Positions 11,971-23,435 are shown, counted from the first letter of the stretch. The stretch is 64,000 bases of DNA from Xanthostigma xanthostigma (GCA_963575645.1 OY754472.1:31993401-32057400); one strand, 5' to 3'. Notes: a model not told the origin generated them from the sequence alone. Translations and numbers: made by a program.

Positions 11971-12505
11971 TAGTGATGTACCGGATATCCGTATCCGTAT
12001 CCGCGGATATCCAAAGGAAAAGAAAGATCCGTGTCAGTATCCGTTAGTTTTTTAGCAGATCTTTTACCTTATTAATTTTCAATTCATACATGAAATTTTA
12101 TATATATAGGTGATTAGGTAATAATGAAAAACTGTTAAATTCAATTCAGATTATTTTTTATTTTTTAAAATCGTATTTGGCACCTTTATATTGCAAACAT
12201 TTATCGTAGTGAGCACCATACCAATAGTACATAACTCAAAGGTACTAAAAAACTATCTTTATAATGAGATATTGCACATCGATCTTTGGAAAGAGACAAT
12301 CTGTTATGAGAGTTAACTCTTAAAGAGGTTAATAACTCTTTCCCATAACAGATAGTCTCTTTACAAAGGTCGATGTGCAATATTTACCGCCGTGTACTCT
12401 AAGAAAGTTAAGATCCGTATCCGTATCCGCGAATCTTGAAACCAAATATCCGTATTCAGATCCGTATCCGCGGATATGCATATTTAACGATCCGGCACAT
12501 CACTT
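11971..12505. mobile_element. hAT MITE with 8-bp target duplication
   Basis: The ends are TAGTGATGTACCGGATATCC and, inverted, AAGTGATGTGCCGGATCG. ATATAAAT duplicates flank the element exactly (11963-11970 and 12506-12513). Reiterated CCGTATCCG blocks lie inside both ends. The centre (about 12270-12390) is a hairpin with arms near 50 bp starting ATATTGCACATCGATCTTTG. No transposase is present. Confidence 0.88.
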
Positions 12506-12609
12506 ATATAAATGGAAGAGAGATAGAACGATCAGCTATACCGTCTGTCCTATTTTAAACGAACCGTCCTTATATATCAGAATTTTGCAGGCGTGGGGAA
12601 AAAGTTTTT

Positions 12610-12850
12610 AAATAAAAAAAATAAGTCCAAACACTAAAACCCGACTATTAAAAAGTATGAAACAAGAAAAAATATTCTCATCTGAGTATAGCCGTGGTCA
12701 TATGCCACCTACCCTAACAAAACATTACATTTTAACAGTATAGTAAGCGATCATAAGCACTAGGGCAAAGTGCATCACGCCATACATCCTTTGGGACCAA
12801 AATTCACAAATAAATGTAGTCTGTGGTACCCGGGCTGTAATAACGAATCG
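12610..12850 (-). repeat. Palindromic family D, partial copy
   Basis: Contains AAAACCCGACTATTAAAAAG, GATAGCCGTGGTCATATG-like sequence, CATTACATTTTAACAG and the terminal TAATAACGAATCGATTGACA. All of these recur at 28830-29450 and 39780-40166. Only one arm is present here. Confidence 0.65.
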
Positions 12851-13055
12851 ATTGACACTTAATTTATCAGAATCGGATAAATAGTTTAGGCATAAAGATT
12901 GCCTAAACGTCAGAAAATAAAATGCAATAACATCTTCAGTATTTGCAATTTCATTGATCCTATACCACCAGGTTTCATCCTTTAATATTCTAATATTTCA
13001 AAAGGGATCATATCACTCTAAATTATTAGAGTTATTTTTCGCAAACATATACTTA

Positions 13056-13489
13056 AGGCCGCTGCACACGAGGCTAGAAATGCTGCTAGGAGTTCTGCTA
13101 GCCGGTAGGTTGGGTACGAAGCTGGAAATTTCGTCACTGCGGGCTGCCTTGCTAGCTCAGAAGGTAGGTTTTAAAATTAGAACAGGGGCTATTTTCCCTG
13201 CTAGATTTGTTGCTAGGTGTGAGCAAGAACCAATCAGGAAGCAGTATCTTCACGTGGGCACTTGAACACCCACATGTCGTCATTCTGCCAGACAACAGAC
13301 ACGTTTTGCTCTGTGTTTATATTCGAACTGTCACTGCGCGCGCACCAGATCTATCCACAAAACACGCTTGAAAAATAATCTCGTGTGAAGCGAGAACTTA
13401 ACAGCAATCAAGAAAACCAGCGCTAGAAAACTAGTAGGCAAATCTAGCAAGGAATCTAGCAGCGTTTCTAGCCTCGTGTGCAGTGGCCT
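13056..13489. mobile_element. PIF/Harbinger-like MITE, copy 1
   Basis: Inverted ends AGGCCGCTGCACACGAGGCT and, on the other side, AGCCTCGTGTGCAGTGGCCT. TTA lies on both sides (13053-13055 and 13490-13492), the TWA duplication typical of PIF/Harbinger. Subterminal CTAG-rich repeats (GCTAGAAA...GCTGCTAG) are mirrored in both arms. It is non-autonomous. A related, more decayed copy is at 20213-20664. Confidence 0.82.
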
Positions 13490-13492
13490 TTA

Positions 13493-14627
13493 CCTTATAC
13501 TTTGAATACAGTTTGAAATACATCAGTTAATGAAAAGAGAATTAATCATACGAGGAAAATCACGTGCTATAATACTTATAAATTCTAGATTGTATACACT
13601 TCAAGTGTAAATGCATCTTTAAAATACAGTACAGTGCTGCTATCTTTCGCTAAGTGTTGTTGTATTATTATAAATGAGTTTCAACAACGCGCCCTAAGTT
13701 TTCAAATCATCACACTTATAATTGATAATGTACCATGCTTTTGCTCTATCCTGGATGAGCCCTCGATACTTCAACAACCCCCTCGGCCCCCGTTACAATA
13801 TACTCGGGTTTTAAATTATGTTTTGTTCTTCTATAATGTTCTTGATTTTTTTTTCATATTCAAAGTTTTGTATTGTATAAAAGCTTTCAACAGGAACATT
13901 TATGATTTCTCTTTTGAAGCTAATTATAGTAGACATGTTTTTTCTGTTGGTAGATTTTTTAATTCCGTTGAATGCATAATTAAATTTCTTATAACAGTAG
14001 TTCCGTGAGTAGCCGCTCTCGTTCCCTCCGTGTTTTTTTATTTTAACGCAACTGTTTTTCGTTGAACTATCTGCACCAAAGTGTCACTGAAACTAGTATC
14101 CAATTTTGAAGGTTTAGTTATCTAGCGTCTATAATATACAACGTTTCTCTGTCTATCTCGATGATTATTTTAAGCTTCTTCCAGTCGTGAACTCTAGATT
14201 GGAAAAATCAAAATTTATCATTTTTTAAAATAACCCCAGTTCACAGGAATTCCTAATCTCAAAATCATTAATGTTTGTTTCATTGCAAAATTTCGTTGAA
14301 ATTGGTTGACGAGTCGACATATAATAATTACAAAAAAACTCGGGTCGCAGTGCTAAACCCTGTCGACAATATAGTGTATTTGCTAATACAGGCAGTGTGG
14401 CTTTATTATGTGAACTTAGCTCTTTTGTTTTTGGACAAAATAAAAAATTTAACTCCTTCATACATGCCTTAGAATAATTTTTTTTCCTTAATTTCAATTT
14501 TACTATCGATTTACCAAATTAATTTCACCCTTCACTAAGTAAATCCATATCTATACAAACTAATGTTTTCATAAAAGTACCTAAGTCCGGTCGTGTCGGG
14601 TCGACTTTAATTAAATTTTGGCGGCAC
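13493..14627. other. AT-rich DNA, no supportable gene
   Basis: A 124-codon frame at 13634-14008 is long for this base composition. It is hydrophobic, lacks recognisable domains and is probably chance. Confidence 0.4.
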
Positions 14628-15286
14628 ATTTTTGACGTGATAACGTCTTATAAATTGATGAATCACCAATCTTATAAATTGATAAAACACCGGCTGCATG
14701 CACGAAAAAGTGTAACGTTCCTAAATCCTAACGTTCGTAACGCGTAACGTTCCGCCTGACCCTGTGCGTGCTTTTTGCTAATTTCTCGCTCAATTTAAAT
14801 CAGATCGGTTTGAAACCAGTCTTAAACGAAAGAGGAGAACATTTTACATAGATTTCGTATAACAGAATTTGCCTAAACAGTTTTTTTATACAAAATATAG
14901 AAAAATAGCTGTATAAATGCAATGTTGTCTAATGCATGGCGCGACGCGGTCGGTCGTCTTTGTTTGCCGTACATGGAAATTAGAAGATAACGTATGTCTT
15001 GTCTTAACATGAAAACGGCTGCATTTCTAATGTTTAATTCAATTTTTTGACATTAGTATTTTGTGAAATGCAACGCCTTCTAAGTTAAGTATTGGAATAA
15101 CTAATTATTATTAGAACATAATACTTTGACAGTTGCAAACGTCACTTTTGACATTTCTTATCATTCCGACACCAAGGATAAGCGGATTGAAACCAAATTT
15201 TGGGAGGTTTAGGTTATGTATTACGGAATACGTTATCACGTAAAACTATCGTCCGTAAACCGACTTTACAGACAACCAATTTTTTC
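14628..15286 (-). mobile_element. Chimeric family C element with family B interior
   Basis: Both outer parts are family C, inverted relative to the copies at 22857, 24596 and 30401: TTTTTGACGTGATAACGTCT at the left and TTACAGACAACCAATTTTTT at the right. Between about 14770 and 15207 the sequence is instead family B, matching 7922-8365 (AACGAAAGAGGAGAACATTT, GCGGATTGAAACCAAATTTT). The joins fall at short shared motifs (GCTTTTT; CCTCCC beside CATAACCTAAA). Confidence 0.7.
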
Positions 15287-15982
15287 TTTCCTAATGGGGT
15301 AAATTTCAATGTTGAATCGATTCGGAGAATTTTTTCGGTATTTTTGGGCTCAAAAATATATTTTTTAATCTCTAAAACCCATCCTTAAAGTGGCAGGATT
15401 GGGCCCAATTTAAATTGGCTTCGTGCGGTGATGGATTTCAATATGTGGTTTAAACTTCGTTAAAATCAATTACCTCCTTCGAAATCAGTATATTTACAAA
15501 AATCTTGCTATTTTTGACAGTCAGCTCTTAGACTATTACATATATGAATTTTTGCAGTTAAACAGTTACATATAAATACATAATACCAACCTATGAAGTT
15601 GTAGACGAAACCTTATTTAGCTTATTGCTATTCTCTTCTATATTGCATATCCTACGAACTTAACTTCACAGAACTGATTACTGAACTTTAAAATTAGGGT
15701 AAATGCGTCATCAGTAATGTCTTTCAATGTTACCAACTTGTTAACGTCAACATTTTAACTCTAATTATTGCTAAATTCATGTCGGTAATTAGCCGGAAAC
15801 AGGAAGTCAAAGGTATCTCTTGATGCTATTCCTTAGAGAAAAGCGGTTGAGTGTTAAACCTGATGCTGAAAGTTTAGGATTTCTGACATTTTACATCAAT
15901 TTTACTTGATGAAGACTAATTTGAAACTATTAAATCATTTCCGCTAAATTGCTTGAGACATTTAGTTTGGAATTTCAACTTA
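15287..15982. other. AT-rich DNA, nothing recognised
   Basis: No exon or repeat boundary could be supported between the chimeric element and the Helitron. Confidence 0.5.
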
Positions 15983-16727
15983 TCTATACTAATATATAAA
16001 GCTGAAGAGTTTGTTTGTTTGTTTGAACGCGCTTATCTCAGGAACTACTGGTTCAAATTGAAAATTTTTTTTGTTGGATAGCCCATTTATCGAGGAAGGC
16101 TATAGGCTATATAATATCACGCTACGACCATTAGGAGCGGAGAATCAATGAAAAATGTTGCAAAATATATCTCAAAAATGAGCTTCTATCTAAGTGAAAT
16201 GCCGTAACTAAATATACCAATATTAGCTTAGCACATCAGAAGCCCGAATAGCTCAGTCGGTAGAGTACATGACTCTTGATATCAGGGTCGTGGGTTCGAG
16301 CTCCACGTTGGGCGAATAAATTTTTAATTTTTTTTTATTTTCTACGTTACTTTCTTACCTTTAAATTTATTTTAATTTTATTTACGACTAATTAAAATTA
16401 AATAAATCTAATTAATAGCTCATTTGAAAACTGTTATAACTATAGGAACCTAAATAAAAATCATTTTCTTACAGTGTTTTCAATTAAATATTTATAATAT
16501 TTTATTAATTCCAGTAATTATTGATTTAAAAGAAATTTATTATCTAGGTATACTAAAAAGTATAATTACTGCTTTTCATCGACAAAAACTTTTGAACGGT
16601 AACTCCGATCATCATGAAATTTGGACACAACATTCATCTCGGTAAACTAAGATGAATGTGCGTACTCATGTCCCTCCCTTCCCCATTCGCTCTTTTGCAC
16701 CCGGGTGAAACCGGGCGGGACCGCTAG
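15983..16727 (+). mobile_element. Non-autonomous Helitron, copy 2
   Basis: 5' TCTATACTAATATATAAAGC follows an A (15982). The 3' end GGGCGGGACCGCTAG is followed by T (16728). CACCCGGGTG and CCCGGGTGAAACCGGG form the 3' hairpin. The internal order matches copies 1 and 3: head, GGATAGCCCATTTATCGAGG, tRNA-like segment, A/T-rich middle, then the conserved GAAATTTGGACACAACATTC block. No Rep/helicase gene is carried. Confidence 0.88.
16242..16314 (+). pseudogene. tRNA-Lys(CUU)-like sequence inside Helitron copy 2
   Basis: The 73-nt segment has A box TAGCTCAGTCGGTAGAG, loop CTCTTGA with the CTT anticodon, and B box GGTTCGAGCTC. The acceptor pairs 6 of 7 positions (GCCCGAA with GTTGGGC). The anticodon stem CATGA/TATCA pairs at only one position, so a mature tRNA fold is unlikely. 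Internal Pol III promoter boxes look intact, so transcription is conceivable. Confidence 0.75.
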
Positions 16728-17672
16728 TAAAAAATAGTTGGCGACGGTAATTCTTCGAAAATCGATTCGCAAAAAGCAAATAAGAAAATTGCTGTTCATT
16801 GTGACAGTTAAACGTATTAGTCTTATGTCAACTAAAATTTATTTTATGACAAAATAAAAAACTAACCTCTTGCTATATCCATTAAAATGATGAATTTACT
16901 TAAGAAGGTTGGGTTGACACTTTTGCGGGATAGGCGGTGCCGGGAAAACCCTATGCTTATACACAGGCCTCCTAATTTTATATACGGTTGCCATAATGTA
17001 AAACTCACTAAATCTTTGTGTTTTATTTTAATTTCTCATTAATAGTACAGGGAAATGGTTTAGTTTTTTTTTTCTATTAACTTTGAAAATTATTTTTTAA
17101 ATTAATACTGAAATGACTTTTATTTTTGTAAAAAATGAGACTGTCCATAATGTTCAAAATTTAAAATATGATGTATATCCAGAGCCGTACCGACAACAGG
17201 ACAAGCGAGACGGCGCCTCGGGCCCCGAAGGAGCTCCTTTTCGTTGCCTACTTTGTAGGGGTTCAAAGGTGTCCACACTCGTTTTTTACTTTTTGGAGCC
17301 CTTCCACAAATTACCTCTAGAATAGTATGTAAAAAAAAAAAATGTTGAACATAATTATAAGTACCTAATGGCCTTTTTAAGTACTGTTGCGGCCGGAAGC
17401 CAAATCACAAACTTGTAACAACAATAAATGCAGGTATAGACGGGACCAGAAGATTCTAGAAAACGCTGGAAAACCGACCCTAATTTTAACTTTTAATCAT
17501 TTTGAATTTTTGACTCAACCTCATTAATTTGAATATTCGGTAAACATTTATTAATCATCTGCACCAAATTATATTTACTTTTCCGGAAGTAATACCTATA
17601 CATATCATTCGCAAACTATAATTATTAAGTATTCAGAAGGAATATTCTTAGACATTTTTTTTGTGTACAGAG
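16728..17672. other. Spacer with a possible hAT end fragment
   Basis: Near 17181, CAGAGCCGTACCGACAACAG followed by a GC-rich segment resembles one end of a hAT element, but no partner end was found. Nothing else is supported. Confidence 0.35.
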
Positions 17673-17691
17673 TTAACATTTATATAAAATA
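17673..17691. repeat. LINE target-site duplication, left copy
   Basis: TTAACATTTATATAAAATA, 19 bp, is identical to 20184-20202 on the other side of the LINE insertion. Confidence 0.9.
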
Positions 17692-20183
17692 GATAGATAG
17701 AATAATACTGTATTTAGGAAAATATTTCCATTACAGGGAGTTGGCACAATTAATTATGTATATATATATATATATAAAGATAAAAATTATTCATTTACAA
17801 TAAAACTCCTTAACCTGATGGCATTTGTAATAAATCTATATAAATCATTTAATTTCAATTCGGTAATGTTTCCTAGCAAAAATAAGAAGTAATTATTCTC
17901 GTTACATTCATTGTTTAAATATTTTTGTATGAATGTATTTCTGAGGCTAGAGTATAAAGGGCATTCAATTAGTACGTGAAACATATTTTCCAGCTTTTTT
18001 AAGTTACAAATTGTACAAATTTCATCAGTTTTCCATACGTATTTGTACCCTTTGGAAATTAATCTAAAATATTTACTGCCCATAACCCTTATTTGTCCCA
18101 TCACTCTAATTTTGTCTAAAGTAATATTATATTTTAAATACAATTCAGTGCTCTCATTATTTTTTATGTGCTGGTATATATAACTGTAGCTGGAATTAAG
18201 AATTCTTTGCTTATCTTCTAACATAATATTTTTGTATTTTTCTATAATACTGTTAAAATCCATTTTAATTTGCCTTGCATCTTGACTTATCCATATGTGT
18301 TCATAGCCTAGATTCACTAATATGGTTCTTAATTGAGTTGCCCAATTAAATTTTTCTGAATTGTTTTCAAAATTGTTATCCAGGTAGACTAGTCTGTTAA
18401 AGCAAATTTTTGGGTATCTGCTTTCTGCCATTTTTAATATTCTTAACCACCAGTTAATGGCCAGCTTTAAAACTAACACCGCTAAATTATTCATGCCAGT
18501 TTCAGCGCGTACAATATAACCTGGAGTTGTTTTAGGCCAATTAAATATTGATTTGAAGAATACTGTTTGAACTTTTTCTATAAGATTGGTATATCTAAGC
18601 CCCCATATTTCAGCAGAGTATAAAAGGGTGGATAAAATGATTGAATGATATAATTTAAATCTGGCGTCCCAAGATGTCATACGAGTTTTAACAAATGTAT
18701 CCCTTACGTTTGATATAGCTATGTTCGCTTTATTTATTGAATGGTTAACAGCAGATATAAATACACCGGAGTCAGCAATAGGAACACCAAGATAATTATA
18801 AGAGCTAACTGTTTCAATAATCTCATTCCCTAATTTCAAATTTTTTTCTTTGTCGAATTTCCCCCCTCCACGAAACACGACAAGTTTAGTTTTTTTAACG
18901 TTTACAGCCAAACTATTAATTCCACAATATTCATAAAGAATATTTAATTGCCTCTGTGCCTCCCGAAGTGAAGTTGATAACAAAACTAAGTCGTCAGCAT
19001 AGAGTAATAAAGGAATACTGTCTTGACCATTGATACTCAAGCCTTCTATTCCTTTGTTAGACATAAATTGTTCCAGATCATTCAGAAATAAGGAAAATAA
19101 TAATGGACTAAGTTTTTCTCCTTGTAGCACTCCTTTGGTAACATTTATAAACCTCGAATATTTCCCGTGAACTCTAATACTTGTTTTTGCATTATCATAA
19201 ATACTTTTTAAAATGCGAATAGTTTTTCCACTTATACCATATTTATACAGCTTTAACCACAAAAGCCCATGCTCTATGGAGTCAAAAGCCTTTTTAAAAT
19301 CGATAAAAATGGCATAAACTTTCCGCTTTTTCAACCTTAAATGATTGTGTATTAAGCAAGTTAACGTGAATATGTTATCGGAGCAACTTCTATGTTTTCT
19401 AAATCCTGATTGATTTTCGCATAATATATTATTTTCCTCTTCCCATATTTGTAGCCTCCCAGCTATTAATCCAGTAAAGATTTTAGTGAGATTATTAAAC
19501 AAAGCAATGCCTCGATAATTATTTGGATCAACCCCACTTCCTTTTTTATGTATCATAACCATTTCTATGTTGGACCATGCCAATGGAGGATTTTCATTTT
19601 CCCAAATTTGGTTAAAAATATTGAGCATGTGATCATAAAAATTCATGGGAAGATTTTTTAAAATTTCATTAGAAATCAGATCAAAACCTGGGGCTTTACC
19701 GGTCTTTAGTTTAGAAATAATTGCAGTCAATTCAGAAGTAGAAAAAGGAATATCAAAGTAAGGGTGTCTTACATCAGTAAAATAAATCTCGAAGTGAACT
19801 TTCGGGGGATACAGGCTACGTAAATAATTCTCCCACACATTCATATTTATATCACACTTTTTATAAATTATTTTCCTAACTTCCCTATACATTTTCCAAA
19901 ATTCATGTGAATCTTTCACGTTTGATAATTTATTAATAATGTCATTATGATATTGTTTCTTTGCCTGTTTAATTAAATTTTTATAATCTTTTTTAACTTT
20001 CAGATAATTATCTAATGTTCCTACATCAAAGTTGCTGCTCTTACACGTTTTAAAACTAATTTTCATTTTATTTTTTTTATTTTTGCATTCATCAGAAAAC
20101 CATGGTTTATTCGCTTTGTTATTACTCAAATTGACTCTACATAATATAGATTTTATGCTGTATACATACCTAATTCTCTAGCC
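17692..20183 (-). mobile_element. 5'-truncated LINE (non-LTR retrotransposon)
   Basis: The insertion lies between two identical 19-bp duplications, which fixes its borders. The 3' end (left side) finishes in a short CTAT/ATCT microsatellite rather than poly(A). The 5' end (right side) breaks off inside the linker after the endonuclease, so the endonuclease domain and 5'UTR are missing. This is the usual outcome of aborted target-primed reverse transcription. The intact reading frame and perfect duplication point to a fairly recent insertion. The RT region and C-terminal CCHC resemble the CR1/L2/Jockey group; the exact clade is not assigned. Confidence 0.9.
17787..20129 (-). CDS. LINE ORF2-like protein, N-terminally truncated (reverse transcriptase)
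   Basis: The product is 780 residues if read from 20129, where the codon is TTG; the frame is open about 16 codons further, to a TAG at 20178-20180, and has no natural start. The first residues (KPWFSDEC, about 8-15) are the linker that normally follows the apurinic endonuclease, which is absent. Reverse transcriptase spans about 130-450: KAPGFD, NNYRGIAL, FIDFKKAFD near 275-283 with the first catalytic Asp, GVLQGEKLSPLLFSLFLNDL, and YADD at 377-380. A C-terminal cysteine-histidine motif (CTIC...H...C, about 695-715) follows. No internal stop or frameshift was seen. It cannot be autonomous without the endonuclease part. Confidence 0.9.
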   Translation of the reverse strand: MSNNKANKPWFSDECKNKKNKMKISFKTCKSSNFDVGTLDNYLKVKKDYKNLIKQAKKQYHNDIINKLSNVKDSHEFWKMYREVRKIIYKKCDINMNVWENYLRSLYPPKVHFEIYFTDVRHPYFDIPFSTSELTAIISKLKTGKAPGFDLISNEILKNLPMNFYDHMLNIFNQIWENENPPLAWSNIEMVMIHKKGSGVDPNNYRGIALFNNLTKIFTGLIAGRLQIWEEENNILCENQSGFRKHRSCSDNIFTLTCLIHNHLRLKKRKVYAIFIDFKKAFDSIEHGLLWLKLYKYGISGKTIRILKSIYDNAKTSIRVHGKYSRFINVTKGVLQGEKLSPLLFSLFLNDLEQFMSNKGIEGLSINGQDSIPLLLYADDLVLLSTSLREAQRQLNILYEYCGINSLAVNVKKTKLVVFRGGGKFDKEKNLKLGNEIIETVSSYNYLGVPIADSGVFISAVNHSINKANIAISNVRDTFVKTRMTSWDARFKLYHSIILSTLLYSAEIWGLRYTNLIEKVQTVFFKSIFNWPKTTPGYIVRAETGMNNLAVLVLKLAINWWLRILKMAESRYPKICFNRLVYLDNNFENNSEKFNWATQLRTILVNLGYEHIWISQDARQIKMDFNSIIEKYKNIMLEDKQRILNSSYSYIYQHIKNNESTELYLKYNITLDKIRVMGQIRVMGSKYFRLISKGYKYVWKTDEICTICNLKKLENMFHVLIECPLYSSLRNTFIQKYLNNECNENNYFLFLLGNITELKLNDLYRFITNAIRLRSFIVNE

Positions 20184-20202
20184 TTAACATTTATATAAAA
20201 TA
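20184..20202. repeat. LINE target-site duplication, right copy
   Basis: Identical to 17673-17691 over 19 bp. Confidence 0.9.
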
Positions 20203-20212
20203 AAAAATAGCA

Positions 20213-20664
20213 TGGTCGCTGCACACGAGACTGGAAACGCTGCTGGGACTGCTGGCCGGAAGACTGACTATACGAGGCGGGAAATGACGTAACTGCGGAC
20301 TCGCCTGCTAGTTCACAAGATAGGTTTTAAAATTATTTAGAACAGGGGCTATTTTCTTGCTAGGTCCTCTGCTTGTTCTGAGCAAGTACAAATCAGGGAA
20401 CAGTATCTTATCACGTGGACGACATGAACAAACGCCCACAAACAAACACTGTGCCATGGGTGTGTGTTCTGTTCAGAGACAATAAACGTCCACTTTTGTA
20501 ACCGTTCTATCTATCACTGCGCGCGCACCGAATCTACCAAGCTTGAAAAGACGTCTCGTGTGAAAGGAGCACATAAAAGCAATCAAGAAAACCAGCGCTT
20601 GAAAACTAGTAGTCAAATCTAGCAAGAAATCTAGCGGCAAAATCAGCCTCGTGTGCAGCGGCCT
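20213..20664. mobile_element. PIF/Harbinger-like MITE, copy 2
   Basis: GGTCGCTGCACACGAGACTG at the left and CAGCCTCGTGTGCAGCGGCC at the right mirror each other and match the copy at 13056-13489. TTA follows the right end, while the left flank is mutated (GCA). Interior blocks such as AACAGGGGCTATTTT and CACTGCGCGCGCACC are shared with copy 1. It is older than copy 1 by divergence. Confidence 0.75.
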
Positions 20665-20667
20665 TTA

Positions 20668-22320
20668 TTTATATTCGAAAAGAACAGACTGATAATCGAA
20701 ATCTAGAGCAAATTCATTCGAGAGTTGAAACATTAATTCATTCACATCACATATTATCATCGTACATCTTGCGATGGAATCATTTCGATTGAATCACTCG
20801 GTCATCAAAAGCATTCGAAAGGCAACCTTTCGATTATTAAAATTATCAATCATTCCCAACTCCAATTTTCGGTTCGTGAACCCTAAAAGGTTTCACTCAC
20901 CTTATTTAATAATATTTCAGCTGGCTGCACTGGTAAGGGATCAGGTATTCAAGTTGCTGATAAGATATTTAACAGACAATTAATCATGTTTACATGTTTA
21001 GTACTCAAGTAGCTTGCCATACAGTATATCATAACTTTTTGTTAGCACTTTAACTTTGTAACGAGGTACGAGGCTATTGTTATAAGAACTCGCTGATATC
21101 AAGTCGCTTTTGAACAGGGCATGACGAAATATTTTCGTTAATTTCAATTTTAAGCAAAACTTTTACAAAAGCAAACATGTTAATCTAAAATTTGCTAGGA
21201 GTTTAGACTATAAAGTTAAGGGCAGGCATCGAAATTTTCCGAAATGCTTTCTTAATCTCCGATTTTTTAAATTTCGTTGTCAAAGAGCGAAGGAAACTAT
21301 GTATAAATACGGGAAGTGAAAAAAGAGTGTAGTACCGATATAATTTGCACACATTGTGATGAACTTTCTCTTCGTTTTAATGAGGGGAAATGCATAATAT
21401 ATGTTTATAATGTTTCGTCACGATGTGTATGAATTAATACAGGTTAAATTGAGTTCAAAATTTTTATAATTTTTTTCCAAGGAGTGGAAATCAGTTTGAT
21501 GGGGTTTCCGAGGAAAAAAATTGTGGGATCCTCAGCGACCTCGAAAACGGGGGGATAGTCTCTAGATTGGCGTTCTAGCCAAAAAAAAATGCAGAAACAA
21601 CACAAAATCCCAACTCCGGACTTCGACTAACATGCGTAGTTCCGATGACAAGATACAAAACTTTTTAAAAGATTCTAATTTTCACAATCAGTTTCTTCGT
21701 CAATCGTCATCAAATTTTCAATAACCGTTCCGGAAATTCTACCACAAATCTGTTGCCATGCAAAGAACAATATTTTTATATCTCCGAAAAAAATGTAAAT
21801 TTAATTAAAAACTTATTCGGTGAGAAAATGTAGCGATATTGCAAATTCCGGCTCTGGTTGTTCATCTAATAATTTTCGTGAACGTGATTAATAATATCAA
21901 ATTTAGTGTAACAACTAAATTTCAATAGTTGTTTTATGTGAAAGTTAGTTCGCTGCGTTTTGTTCTTGATGCAATTAATTTTCCGTTATATACCCAGAAA
22001 ATGTTTTAATGCCGTAAAATTTAACAAGAAATTTACTGGTCTTGTATATACACCGATGGTTATTGACTGACAAGAGGTGAGTATATAGGGGAAGAACCAT
22101 TAAAAAATCAGTTTTTAGTTTTTGGTTATAATATTTTATTTATATTTTACAATTAGCAACATTTATTTTAGTATCGGTCATGTCAATAATATTAATTTTC
22201 AATCGTAGGAACTTGAACTACAATAATAGTAAGTTATTTTTAATTGTTAAAATATGCTATTTCGTTGCTTTATTGCTTCTTCAAAGTACATGTCAAGTAA
22301 GATTCTTTTCATAACTAATT
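20668..22320. other. AT-rich DNA, no supported gene
   Basis: No repeat border or exon was convincing. Possible AATAAA signals on the minus strand near 22120-22180 would suit a transcript ending with the tentative exon at 22321-22396. Confidence 0.4.
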
Positions 22321-22396
22321 TTAATAATCTTGTTTGTGATGAATTTTGAAATAGTCGAGTATTTTTAATAATCCTTTGATGAACAAAATCCAGAAA
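22321..22396 (-). CDS. Tentative last exon of the Thr-rich secreted protein gene
   Basis: On the minus strand a good acceptor (CTGTTTATTTTTCAG) precedes T + 25 codons ending in TAA. Its entry phase (one base carried in) matches the exit phase of the exon at 25862-26150, giving a hydrophobic then basic tail (FWILFIKGLLKIL...). An alternative reading of the same DNA starts at an upstream ATG (22435) and gives a signal-peptide-like MKLTFISLLFIFQFLDFVHQ in another frame, ending at 22247. I cannot decide between these, and either could be chance in AT-rich DNA. Confidence 0.25.
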
Positions 22397-22599
22397 CTGA
22401 AAAATAAACAGCAAAGATATAAAAGTTAACTTCATTCTCTTCACTGACTATGATAAGATTTTACAGTGGTATTAATTTTTTCTTACTTTCTAACAAATCT
22501 AACGAATACATAAGCCTAAGTGAAACAAAAATTTGGCAGCACTGTTAATTTGAACAATGACTATACTGAATAGCGCCATAAAGCATTATTAAAACTCAA

Positions 22600-22760
22600 T
22601 AACACAGTATAAATCGTATATAACGACAACGGGTATAACGACACGTCGGCTGTAACATATACAGTAGAACCTCTTTAAGTCGAGTCTCCAAAACTCGAAA
22701 AAATGTTAAAGCAATTGCTTTAATTTTATTCATTCGGTCCATGCGAATTATGCCCATATT
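22600..22760. mobile_element. Pogo/Tigger-like terminal sequences, incomplete
   Basis: CAGTAGAACCTCTTTAAGTC at 22662 follows TA and is the typical start of Tigger/pogo elements. Just upstream, CAGTATAAATCG with ATAACGACAACGGGTATAACG resembles the end of the element at 29814. No matching opposite ends were found, so these are fragments. Confidence 0.5.
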
Positions 22761-22856
22761 CACCGAACACTATTAAAGATTCAAGTTAATAATCTCGGAA
22801 AAATTTATTTGTTACCTTCAATTCGCCAAGCAAACTATCATGTAGAAAAGTTAGTT

Positions 22857-23435
22857 AAAAAATTGGTTGTCTGTAAAGTCGGTTTACGGACGATAGTTTT
22901 ACGTGATAACGTATTCCGTAATACATAACCTAAAATTATATAATAATTATAATAATTCGAATCTATGATATTGCATCTTTCGCTTCAAATTTAGGTTAAT
23001 TTTATTTATTAAAATTACTCACCACCTATAATATAATTGTTTTTTTTAACTTTCTTTCTTTCGTATTTATTTTAAGTCTCAAAGATTAACTGTCATAATA
23101 TTTCGAAAACAATTGTTTCATTGTTTATATAAAATTCCAAAACCTACTTACAATATTTAAGTATTTTCATACGTCAAAAAATTGATTTTTATAATGATAA
23201 AATTTGTATGAAAACGATTTTTTCGAGAGATGAGACCTAGCTAAAACGATTTTTTGCCCCCCAAAATCCCTTTTCAGTAAATTTCATCCAAATCGTTAGG
23301 GCCGTTTTCGAGAAAAGCACGCACAGGGTCAGGCGGAACGTTAGGAACGTTACACTTTTTCGTGCATATAGCCGGTGTTTCATCAATTTATAAGATTGGT
23401 GATTCATCAATTTATAAGACGTTATCACGTCAAAA
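22857..23435 (+). repeat. Dispersed family C, copy 1
   Basis: It begins AAAAATTGGTTGTCTGTAAA, has TTTTACGTGATAACGT about 43 bp in and ends ACGTTATCACGTCAAAA, so the 3' terminus repeats an inner 5' block in inverted form. It is nearly identical to 24596-25179 and 30401-30994. No target duplication is evident. A minus-strand frame near the right end is shared by the copies but looks non-functional. Confidence 0.8.

Noticed and set aside
13634..14008. 124-codon plus-strand open frame
   Set aside because: Unusually long but hydrophobic noise without a recognisable motif, splice site or conservation evidence.
16242..16314. A functional tRNA-Lys gene
   Set aside because: The anticodon stem does not pair and the sequence is embedded in a Helitron present in several copies.
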